From: Gamarada debralockiae
Lineage: Eukaryota; Ascomycota; Leotiomycetes; Helotiales; Hyphodiscaceae
DNA: 21,385 bases
NCBI GenBank assembly: GCA_002803225.1
Contig: NXFV01000085.1
Span: 1 to 21,385 of the forward strand
Reading direction: 5' to 3'
Within the stretch, counting starts at the first letter, position 1; every line of letters begins with the position of its first letter. Positions 1-8,881 of this stretch are shown here, in pieces. The position numbers and the translations under genes were made by a program. A model generated the notes under the pieces. It was given only the letters and a program-made list of their open reading frames with translations. It had not been told where the DNA came from and searched no databases.

Positions 1-2705
1 CACCCTCTTTTAAATCTTATCTATATCCCCCCTTAACTAGGATATAGATAAAGCCTAAGCGGAATTTATATAGTACTAGGGTATAGTAATTATAGCCTAA
101 AATCTAGACTAGTTATAGTTGCCTAATACCCGGAATCTTACTTCTTTTACCCGGGCAAATATAACTAATACTATTAACTAGTTTATAGCCTTCTTAAATT
201 AACTTTAAGTCTATCTTACTTATTAAGTATCTTATTATTTATAGATAAAGAAAGGCTTAAATACTTTACTAACTTATTACTTTTTTTTCTCTTAACTACT
301 CTTTTTAAACCTAGTTATTACTTAAGAAATTAATTATAAGAGATAGCTATTTTCTTTAGCCTAAAACCAAGAGAACTTAAACTAGTATATACCTATAATT
401 ACAATAGGTTAGATAGCTAATACTAATATTTAATTACTTATTAGCCTATTTATAGTACTCTTTTATATAAGAAAGTATATTTTTAAGCTTAAAAAGTCCT
501 TTATATTTTATATTAAACTATAATCTTAGATCCTTTTATATATTAATAATTATACTCCTTTTCTATCGTTTATATCTAAGCTACTTAATAAGCTTATTAG
601 AGAGTATAATTAGTTAGTATAAGAAGTCTTTTATATTCTCTTAAAGCTCTTAGTCTAAAATTTGTCTTAGGTATTAGTTAGCCTTAATTATTAGCTAAAA
701 GAGATCTAACTTAACTTAATTATACTAGAGTCTAGTAAGGTTTTACTCTAGTATTCTACTTTATAGAGATACTAAGATTACCTTATAGATATAAGAAATA
801 AAAATATAATACTCCTAGACCTAATACTCTTTAATTACTTATAATACTAGGACTAGTATATTTAGAAGATTTAGCCTAAGACTAATCTAAAAGTAATAAA
901 CTACTACCTATAGTACTTAAATAACTTAAAATCCCTAGATTATTTAACTATTATTAGGTAAAGCTTATACTCTATTATTTATTTATTAATTAAACAGACT
1001 TACTATCCGTTAATAGCTAGATTTATAGGTTATATATTAATATATTTTAGGCCTATAATAGATCATATATATACTTATAAGACTTTTATACTAACCTAGA
1101 AGCTAAAGACTTAGACTTAGATATTAAGAGTAAGGAAGATCCTTAAGAGAAAGCTAATATTAACTACTTACTTATTAATTTTAAGGCTTTTATATATTAG
1201 ATAATATAATATATTTCCTAAGATCTAAGACTAAATAAAGACTAAAAATCCTATTAAGTAAGTAGTTATAGTTAACTCTTTACTAGATTCCTTGAATTTA
1301 GAGCAAAGGAAGTTATATAATATTATAGTTAGTTAATATTCTTAAGAGTTTACTTTAGATATACTTCTCTCTTATTAGCTCCTCCTAAATATTAATAGTA
1401 TTACTAGATCTAGAAAGATCTTTATACTCTTAAAAACGTATATATAGATTTAAAAGCTTATTAAGTATACTAGAAAGTAAAACCTTGTTTTTTAAGTAGC
1501 TCTTATAGATATCGCTATATTTAATATTATTAGTAGAACCTTATATAGTCTTTTATAGCTACTAATTAAAGATAAGAAGTTAGATTTATCTATTACTATA
1601 TTATAATTCTTATAAGCTCTTTTTAAGGATTATTAGTTTCTTATTATTAATAAGAAGTTAATAATTAATATTAAAATACTCTCTTTAATTAATAATCGAT
1701 TATAGGCTATTCTCTTAGCTAGTTTATATTAGTCTTTTAGAGGTATAAACGTCTTATTATATAAGAACTTCTTTTAACTTCTACTTATAAAAGGAAAGCC
1801 CCTCTACTCTTTAAAACACTTATATATTAATATAATTAAAGAGTACTAGTTATATTAGATATTCGACTATATAATTTAATTAGTTTAAGTTATATAGCAG
1901 AAGGAAGAGAATAATATTTTAATTAAGTTTTAGTTAACTTTAAGTAAGCTATAAATATCTTAGTTATTAAGAGAGAGCTAAGAACTCTTATATATATATA
2001 TTATAAACTAGCTATCTTTAGAGAAGACTTTAACTTTTAATAATACTTTATAGTTATATTACATTATAAAGGAAGTAAAGTAAAGAAACTTCGACTAGTT
2101 AATAGATATAGATAGACTTATAAAGAAGATTATAGCTTACTACAAGGGCTAGAATACTATTAAGGCTACTAAGAATAAGACTAATAACCTATATCCGGAA
2201 ATCTATATTTATATTAGAGCCTAGGTTATACTTACAACGAATTTATAGACTAAAATAGAGCTTATAAATAGATCTAGAGGTTTAGTTTATAACCTTATAT
2301 AAGATATAAGATAAGATCTTTCTTTTATATCTTCTTTACTTCTTATTAAGTTTAATAATTATACTAAGCTAGTCTTTCTATAATATAAGCTAAGTATAGT
2401 CTTAATTTTCTTTATTACTTATTAGTTTAAGTTTAAAAGAATAGCTTACTCTTATACTTAGTTTCCTTTATAGTTAGTATATATAATTATAGTCTATAAA
2501 AGTCAAGAGTTAACTCTTAATAAGACCGTTTTAAACCTAAATTAAAGGGAATACTACTTAGGCCTTTCTTATATTATTATATTATAGATTAAGTCTTTAG
2601 ATAGAGTATTATTTAAGGTTTTATTTGATTTTAAATACTTTATAAGTAAAAATTTAATTATATTAAAAGAGAGAGAATTAAATTATATCTTTAGAAATAC
2701 TTAAT
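1..2705 (+). mobile_element. RIP-destroyed Helitron-type Rep/helicase (PIF1-like) relic, 5' end outside window
   Basis: No open frame survives, but reading the + strand through stops reveals a PIF1-family helicase as encoded by fungal Helitrons. The Walker A site (1397-1420) reads SITRSRKI where GTAGSGKT is expected. Motif II (1649-1663) reads NKKLI for DEKSM. Motif III (1763-1789) reads KNFF-stop-LLLI for GDFFQLPPV. Motif VI (2495-2518) reads YKSQELTL for HKSQGLTL. Every difference is a C-to-T or G-to-A transition, and all four sites share one frame, so from about 1291 to 2705 the damage is point mutation rather than indels. Upstream (about 350-1200) weaker Helitron-like N-terminal/linker similarity can be followed, with frame changes near 950 and between 1200 and 1290. 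The assignment to Helitron rather than another PIF1-like family is inference from that upstream part. The gene is dead. Confidence 0.75.
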
Positions 2706-4539
2706 TATTATAACTTCTAGTCTATAGAGCTATTTAATATAGCTTTTAAACTATAAGGTATTTCTTTTATTTTTCTTTAATTAAGTTAGTATATATTATA
2801 GATAGTAAAGATAATTTAAATATAAGAGCTTAAAATACTTATAGTAAGTATAAAGATATTCTTAGCCTTATTTTAAGCTTAGTATTAATATAGTTTTATT
2901 TATAGTACTAAATAAAGATAGAACTCTATAAAAAGAACTACTAGAGTAAGAACTTAATTCTATTATATTAAAAATAGCGAAGTTATAATTCCCTTTACTT
3001 AGTATTAATAAAGAACGAATTCTCTAGTACTAAGAATCTTTATATATTTAAGCTAATACTAGTTATTTTAGACCTCTTATAGTATAAAGAGTATAGTTAG
3101 GGACTTAAATACTTAGTAGAGGTAAGGAGAAAGAGTAAAACACTAAATTATAAATAAAATTAAGAACTTAAAAAAAAGATTAAAGTTAAGAACTTAGAAC
3201 TAAGTTAGCTAATATAAGAGTTATAGTTAATTTACTAGGACTTAAAAAGGAAAGAGAATAATAATAATAGTAAAAGGAAAGGTAGAAGAAATAATTTAGA
3301 GTCTAGTCTAAAGAAGGAGACTAGTCTAGTTTAAAGAGCTAATCTAACTTATATAGAATTTAGGAAATCTAGAGTTTAGTTTAAGTATTAGCTAGAGAAG
3401 AGGTATATATAAAGAGTATACTTATTAGATAGTACTTTAAAGTATGAAAGAGTTTTACTAAACCTAGCTTAGACGAGCACTAAAGCTTAAGTTAATATTA
3501 AAAGATTAAACATAAAACAAGTAATTATAAGATAATATATATAAATACTTACTTAAGGCGCTAATACTTAGTATATATATTTAACCCTTATTTAGGGAGT
3601 TAATTAATAGCTAATAGAAAGGGATAAATAAGGCTATATTAATAAAGGTAATAATAAAGGATTTATTTATATTAATAGAAAGAGATAATAAAGAAAGGAT
3701 AAGGGTTTTAATAAAATATAAATATATAAAAGGCCGAAGTTTATTATAAAAGAGATTATAGTAAGAGCTTAAGAGAGATAACTTAGTAATTAAATATTAT
3801 ATTTTCCCGAAGAAAGTATATTTAAAAAAGTATTTAAAAGATATTTAAGTAGTTCTAAGTATATTATTATATACTAATACTTTATTAAAGAAAGGAATAC
3901 TTTTTATTAAAGCCTTTACTTATTTACTTAAGAGTATATATATTTAAAGAAGGAAGAGATCGATCTTTATATTAATAAAGTTAAAGTTAATATAGTAAAG
4001 CTAATATTAAAGTTATAAAGAAGGAAGAAGGAAAGGAAAGAAAGAAAGAGAGATAAGAAGTATATTTAAAGATTAAGAAATTAATTTAAGAGAAGGAGTT
4101 CTTACTTAAAGATTAAATTAAAGATAAGGAGTATATTTAAGAATTAGAAGAGTTGAAAAGTTTAATTTAAAATAAAAACGAAACTATATATATAGTTAAC
4201 TTAAAGTTAATCTAAGGAAAAAAAGATAAAAAAGAAACTTCTTAATATAATTAATTATAAAAAGAATAAGAAGATATTATAAATTAATAAAAAGAACCTT
4301 AAAGAATATTAAATTATTTATATAGCGAGAGAGAGTATAACTTCTAAGGAGATATACTATAGAGTTAAAGGCTAAAATAAAGAAGTTAAAACTTATATTA
4401 AAGATCTATTAGTAATAAAGATAAAAAGGAGATACTTAATTAAGCTATAGTAAGATTAAATTAATAATAAAAAGGAGAGAATTAGTATTATTAATAAAGT
4501 TATTAACGAAGTTATTAATAAAGTTAAAGTTAATTAAAG
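2706..4539. other. RIP-mutated AT-rich repeat DNA, unassigned
   Basis: No gene. The composition continues that of the Helitron relic: CpA and TpG are nearly absent, TpA is everywhere, and stops fall in all frames. From about 3100, and especially 3600-4539, the + strand is strongly purine-rich and C-poor. Read through stops it gives long runs of Lys/Glu/Ile, as a degraded coding strand for a charged protein would. I could not match it to a transposon family. It may be the 3' part of the same Helitron, a second element nested in or beside it, or both. Confidence 0.6.
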
Positions 4540-4544
4540 GTTAT
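4540..4544. repeat. Target-site duplication, left copy (GTTAT)
   Basis: GTTAT lies directly before the TGTTG start of the solo LTR and matches exactly the five bases that follow its CAACA end. Confidence 0.85.
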
Positions 4545-4576
4545 TGTTGAAAACTGGATTACTACCTAGCTATCAC

Positions 4577-4588
4577 GTGACTAGTCAC
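4577..4588. repeat. 12-bp palindrome GTGACTAGTCAC in LTR
   Basis: This is a perfect palindrome that overlaps a CACGTG E-box at its left edge. It sits 33 bp inside the LTR, in what would be U3, and could be a transcription-factor site of the retrotransposon. Function is inferred only from position. Confidence 0.4.
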
Positions 4589-4844
4589 ATGGTACTAGTA
4601 GTGTATTTAGTCAGGAACTCAGGGATGTTTATCCGAAGTTTAGCCGATCAGTATTCGCTTAGTTAGCAGGGGTATTTTGTTTTAGAAGGTTCTAGAAGAT
4701 CCTAGAATTTGTATTTGTAATATACTTGTACTAGCTATTAAGCTTACGCTTTGATTAGTAATTAGTCTATTGCTTACTAATCATAATTTGTAAGCCAGTA
4801 CTAGTATTAGTAATAGTTGCCACCCTGATTTATAAGCGATTTTT

Positions 4845-4869
4845 AATACTTGATTTCCAATCAAGTATT
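4845..4869. repeat. Perfect 11-bp hairpin inside the solo LTR
   Basis: AATACTTGATT and its exact reverse complement AATCAAGTATT are separated by a 3-base TCC loop. The stem is intact although the surrounding block is heavily mutated. It could be an RNA structure in the LTR transcript or the trace of a small nested inverted repeat. Confidence 0.7.
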
Positions 4870-5135
4870 CTAATGTATTCTAATTGATTACAAATCTGGT
4901 TTAAACCTATTTGTAAGCTAGTTGATTTGTAAGATGATTTATAATAAGGCGAACCTACTAGAACTAGGAGACCTAGTATATAAGTAGGCTCTCTCGCCCT
5001 CCTTAGATAGTTTTCAAGTTCAATAATTCAATCATTTATACTACTACCTTTTAGGCCTAACAGCCAATACTATTCAACCTTACTACTTCTGTCTTAGCGC
5101 CAACATCACGTGCTATCATACCTACATAGCCAACA

Positions 5136-5140
5136 GTTAT
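5136..5140. repeat. Target-site duplication, right copy (GTTAT)
   Basis: Five bases immediately after the CAACA end of the LTR, identical to 4540-4544. Confidence 0.85.
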
Positions 5141-5800
5141 TAAAGTTATTAAAGAGTTAAAGAAAAGAAGTTCAAAAGCTCTTCTTTTATAGAAATTAAG
5201 ACTAATTATAAGAGAACTAGCGAGCTAATTAAGACTTATCTAGATTAGAGCCTATATTAATACCTAGATTATTTACTTTATTTAAAGAGTTTGAAAGTAA
5301 TAAAGTTAATAAGATTAATATTATTGAGGGATAATTATATAATCGTAGTAGTAGTACTTGGATTCTTTTAATAGAGTAATATTTCTTTTAGATTATTTAT
5401 TTTATATATAATTTTCTTTTCTTTTTCTATTTCTATTTTTATACTTAAGGGCAAGTACAAATATAAGAGGAGATAAATATAGTAGGGAAATTAGTTACGT
5501 TAATCGCTTAGCTAGATATTACGTACTAGCTAGGTATATTTTATCTTTTGTAGCTAGACCTATATATAGATACCTATATATATATTATAATTATACAACT
5601 TATTTTTTAATATATTTTTATAGTATATTTAAGTATATAACCTTCGTTTTATATTGTTTTTGTTTTATCCCTTACTGAGAGTACGTATAATATATAGCGC
5701 AATCGGGACGCGCTTATACTCGTTTCGTTCCTTCTATAGTATATATTAAGCTAGGGCTTAATATTTAAATTAGTACTATTTAAATATATAATTTCCCTGA
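5141..5800. other. RIP-mutated AT-rich DNA right of the solo LTR
   Basis: No gene. The left part continues the purine-rich strand seen before the LTR, confirming that the LTR split one older repeat. From about 5,400 the sequence is TA-rich without a recognisable coding trace, apart from small CG-containing islands near 5,500-5,520 and 5,690-5,735. Confidence 0.6.
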
Positions 5801-5833
5801 AGGGGACCCAGGGGTTTAGGGGGTACCCCTAAT
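5800..5833. repeat. GC-rich hairpin at the heterochromatin/gene border; candidate Helitron 3' end
   Basis: A short GC-rich island in otherwise AT-rich sequence. AGGGGT (5810-5815) pairs with ACCCCT (5825-5830), and GGGGTACCCC (5820-5829) is a perfect palindrome. The hairpin runs into CTAA (5829-5832) followed by T. Helitrons typically end in a hairpin followed by CTRR and insert next to a T, so this could be the 3' terminus of the relic whose helicase lies upstream. That link is inference: the usual spacer between hairpin and CTRR is missing. A second small hairpin, AAAGC-TAC-GCTTT, follows at 5851-5863. Confidence 0.35.
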
Positions 5834-6125
5834 AAAAAAAGGAGAGAAAGAAAGCTACGCTTTTACCCCCTATAAATATTCTATTTGCGGCCCCTTGTTT
5901 TAATATTGTGGTTGCGCGAAGAACACGGTTCACGTGCGCCACAAATTCTGACAATGTCGGGAGCGCCCACCGTTAATATCACGTGCTACCCCTTGGCGTT
6001 GCTGTAAACGCCTGTAGCTTAACAAAACGCTTTCGCAACTACATCTGCAGTCGTCAGGTTCATGTTTCCATCGAATCTTCAGCAAAACTAGACATACATT
6101 AGATAATCGGGCATTGTCATCGTCG

Positions 6126-6303
6126 ATGAGTGCGACGCCCCTAGAAATTAAAAGACGAGAGGAGATTCTGCGGAGGAAGCTTTGGCGGTGAGGCAACCTC
6201 ACAGAAATCTGTCACTAATTTCAAGAGCGATTTTCTGGACCCAGATAACAAACACGCTTTAGCTTCAGATTCTGCAGAGCTGGAAGATACATGCTCTTTT
6301 TGA
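6126..6303 (+). pseudogene. Possible decayed small gene (charged N-terminus, frame change)
   Basis: An ATG at 6126 opens a charged, amphipathic peptide (MSATPLEIKRREEILRRKL) that stops at 6191. The +1 frame is then open from about 6143 and continues with a plausible hydrophilic coding stretch (for example NFKSDFLDPDNKHALASDS) to a TGA at 6301-6303. The two frames could belong to one protein broken by a single indel; no intron of credible length joins them. I do not recognise the family. It is the first normal-GC sequence beside the RIP block, so it may be the edge of a gene damaged by the neighbouring repeats. It could also be chance. Confidence 0.3.
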
Positions 6304-6502
6304 TACGAGTACAGCGCAATTTGAAGACCCCCACCACTTAAAGGCCGAGTGCCTTCCAACCCAATAATATCGCCTTGTCGCATGCGAGCTTACGTACGCA
6401 TTTGTCTACGTCACACGATACCAAAGTTTAAAGGTTCACATTACCCCGCTCTTCAAATCGAAATCATTTGGAATCACTTGGACACTCTAAATTATTTCAA
6501 CA

Positions 6503-7132
6503 ATGGCGTCACGTATCCCGACCTCGACTTCAGTCATGGAGTCTGCTGTCATAGAAGCCCAATTCAGCGATGTGTGGCACTTGATTAAGCTCGAAAGTAT
6601 CGGCGATTTCTGGAGTGCATTAAAGAAAAGCGAGTTCGTAAAGGGCGTTTCTCCTGATACCGAGGTCGTGAAGTGGACTTTCATGGATGGAACCGTGCTA
6701 GAAGTCAAGCAGGAGGAGCATTCTGTTGGTCACCCAAGATACATTTTCTCCTAATTGCGCAGTTATTTTAGTTTGAAGTAGTGGGGTTTTACTAAACCTA
6801 AGAATATGGATTAGTCCATTGACCACTTCATCACCTACTCGGTTATCTCTGCTGAGCCTCAACTCAGTTATTCCTCTGTCGTTAGCACCATTCGTTGCTT
6901 CCCTGTCACATCGGGCAAACATGAAGGACACACGTTTATTCAGTGGTCGGGTAACTTCTCTAGCGATGCTGATGCGGGTACGTCTTGATGCCCATTTCTC
7001 GAGCTGTAGCATTAAGACATACGGAAAAAGCTACGGACACTAACTAATATGTTTTTAGGGGTAATTGAGGACGCTAAGTTTAAGCGCCGAGAAGCTTTGG
7101 CTGACCTCGTGAAAGCCGTTGCAAAAAAATGA
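6503..7132 (+). CDS. SRPBCC / Bet v1-like (START-type) protein, 152 aa, three exons
   Basis: Exons 6503-6724, 6815-6977 and 7059-7132 join to a 152-residue protein. Intron 1 (6725-6814, donor GTTGGT) has a perfect TACTAAAC branch site about 20 nt before its TAG. Intron 2 (6978-7058) has donor GTACGT and branch CTAAC. The first intron is phase 0; the second interrupts a Gly codon. The product has the size and layout of the SRPBCC fold (helix-grip, polyketide cyclase/dehydrase and START-like families): an N-terminal strand, the V-W-x-L-I-K helix region (about residues 23-30), a central beta sheet including SYSSVVSTIR and FIQWSGNFSS, and a long C-terminal helix ending KAVAKK. Such proteins usually bind a small hydrophobic ligand; the ligand here is unknown. 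Met12 is an alternative start. No signal peptide is seen, so it is probably cytosolic. Confidence 0.8.
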
Positions 7133-7197
7133 AGGCCGAGAGCAGCGGGTAAAAGTGGGAAAGTTATGGAAAACAAATTGTTCCAGTATCATTTTCC

Positions 7198-7203
7198 AAT
7201 AAA
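7198..7203 (+). terminator. Polyadenylation signal AATAAA
   Basis: A canonical AATAAA lies 66 bases after the stop of the SRPBCC gene, on the same strand and at a normal distance for a fungal 3' UTR. Confidence 0.5.
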
Positions 7204-7718
7204 ATAGTACTTTACCGAGTTATTCAGGCCTTTATTAGATATACAATCACAATTCTGGTTGGGTTGGAGGTAGGAGGTAAGTGTCTCAAGACCTCGACAG
7301 GTATGATCATTCATAAATCTCCGCGACTTGACAAAAATAGTAAGCATTACTCAAAAGTCATCGGAAGCTAGAAGGCTTTCACTCGGCACGCTGTCGATCC
7401 TTATACATGCCTAGCTTAGATTGCTACAGGTCGCAAACAGTGCGACGAAAGGAACTGCATCACGTCAATTATAACTTTCGTCACATCATAATAGGAGCTA
7501 GAGATCTTGCACAGTATAGGCGGCTAAGACGCATGTGAGATCTGCGGCCTCAAACACTAGGCTAAGATCCTTTGTCGAGACTATATCTCTGGGTGGGTGT
7601 TCCCAAATAACCAGCCCCTCCCTATCATTGGAGGAGAAACTCTCATTACATAATCAAAATTCTAGTGTCTAGCACCTAGCCACACATCTACATACAAACC
7701 TAAGCCTCAGGCACTCTG
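7204..7718. other. Intergenic spacer before HET pseudogene
   Basis: Normal-GC sequence with no convincing coding stretch on either strand. The conserved N-terminal HET domain expected upstream of the HET remnant is not here, so the remnant lost its 5' part. Confidence 0.5.
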
Positions 7719-8493
7719 ATGTTGCTAGGCATATCTATCTTCCATCTACTCTCTATATTTCCTATCCCCTTCACTCTCGTTTTCAGTACTACCTTCTTCC
7801 AAGGCCTGCCACTGATATTCTTCGACATAGCGCTCTGTTTCGAAATCCCATTTCTCGAGTACATCAAAAGGAGAAGCGGATTCCCAAGCTGGAGCTGGTG
7901 CGGATGGAATGTTGCAAATGGCGTCTCTTGTGAAGATTTCGAGGAAAAAAAGTTAGTATTTTGCAACTTTCTATCGAATTCAGCCCGGTTCGCGCATGGA
8001 CAAGAATATTATTCCTATTTGCGCTGAAAACACATATGGGGAGTTCTTGTACATGAAGCGCCCTAACACTACGATCCAGCGCCCTACCATTTGGAATACT
8101 ATTTTGGATAGTATGAGTAATGTTGAACACAAACAGGCGAGCAGCCCAAGCTTCAAAAATCAGGAGGTTCTCGTCAGTGCAGAAGATGATGGAAACGGCG
8201 AATATGTTGTTAGTATTGCGCCTTCTTCAAGTACGGCAAGTAAGTCGTCAGGCGGCAAGTCTTTAGGAACTGTTCGTCTAGATTCCTCGTAGCGAAGAAG
8301 TCATAGCCGTGAGATGTCTTTTGATTTCATTGAAATTTGTCGACAGTACAGGATTAATAGTGGCGTGAGGCTGCTTGTGCTACTTGTTGAGAAGGATGGT
8401 CGTGGCATCTCGCGAAGGGTTCAGATGTGTGATGTTGGCATTGAGAAATGGATAGAAGCGAAGCAGGCTATGGAGACTGTCTATATACTTTGA
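7719..8493 (+). pseudogene. HET-domain (heterokaryon incompatibility) protein, 5'-truncated and frame-broken
   Basis: The first frame contains FSTTFFQGLP, FFDIALCF and RRSGFPSWSWCGW. This is the order seen C-terminal to the HET domain in many fungal HET proteins (TTFF-GLP, FD-ALLW, then R-x-G-FPSWSW-GW). The reading then moves to another frame around 7950-7996. That frame is closed by a TAG at 8290-8292, but beyond it the same frame resumes as SFDFIEICRQY, VRLLVLLVEKDG and RRVQMCDVGIEKW, ending at TGA 8491-8493. This is a typical HET C-terminus. The N-terminal HET domain itself is absent upstream. A GTAAGT at 8240 could start an intron ending at 8292, but it would break the frame, so a nonsense mutation is more likely. 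Live homologues trigger cell death in allorecognition; this copy cannot make a full protein. Confidence 0.75.
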
Positions 8494-8881
8494 TAACATT
8501 TGAATATTTTGAAGATGTTACAGTATTTACCATCATACTCTCTTTTGAGGTCATGCCAGACCGGGCTGGCTCAGCCACGGTGCTAGCGACATTAGCGTGC
8601 ACGATCAATTATGATATTTTGTAGGTCGAGAAAACCGCTTAGTCTCCTACTATTTGCGACAAATGTGCCCTCCAATTATCGCGGATGTCGCCATCGTCTT
8701 CCTGTACCATGTTCGAATGTCTAATATACAGTGTTCCGATTAACCAGGTTTGAGGAGGAGCTGTTCTCGCTTCCTAGACGAGACACCGAGATATCTCAAG
8801 AATCAGGAACCAAAATTGTTTGAAGTTTTGAACATGGGTTTGAAATCTAATTTGCTGAACCCAATCGAATACTTGACGGCA
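8494..8881. other. Spacer between convergent 3' ends
   Basis: 388 bases between the stop of the HET remnant (+) and the stop of the RyR/AAA+ gene (-). I see no supported gene or repeat; it should hold the 3' UTR of the minus-strand gene. Confidence 0.5.

Larger units (their letters stand above)
4545..5135 (+). mobile_element. Solo LTR of an LTR retrotransposon (591 bp)
   Basis: The segment begins TGTTG and ends CAACA, a perfect 5-bp terminal inverted repeat starting TG and ending CA. It is flanked on both sides by GTTAT. Removing it restores a continuous AT-rich target. It carries a TATA-like box (TATATAAG, 4977-4984), as expected for a U3/R promoter on the + strand, and CACGTG sites near both ends (4574-4579 and 5107-5112). 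No internal retrotransposon sequence or second LTR lies beside it, so it is a solo LTR left by LTR-LTR recombination. The TGTTG/CAACA ends and 5-bp duplication fit a Ty1/Copia-type element, but the superfamily cannot be proven from an LTR alone. Its base composition is much less RIP-like than the surrounding DNA. Confidence 0.85.

Noticed and set aside
8240..8292. GTAAGT-to-TAG intron in the HET remnant that would remove the stop
   Set aside because: Splicing out 53 bases shifts the frame to an immediate stop, whereas reading straight through past the TAG continues the HET C-terminus in frame. A nonsense mutation explains it better.
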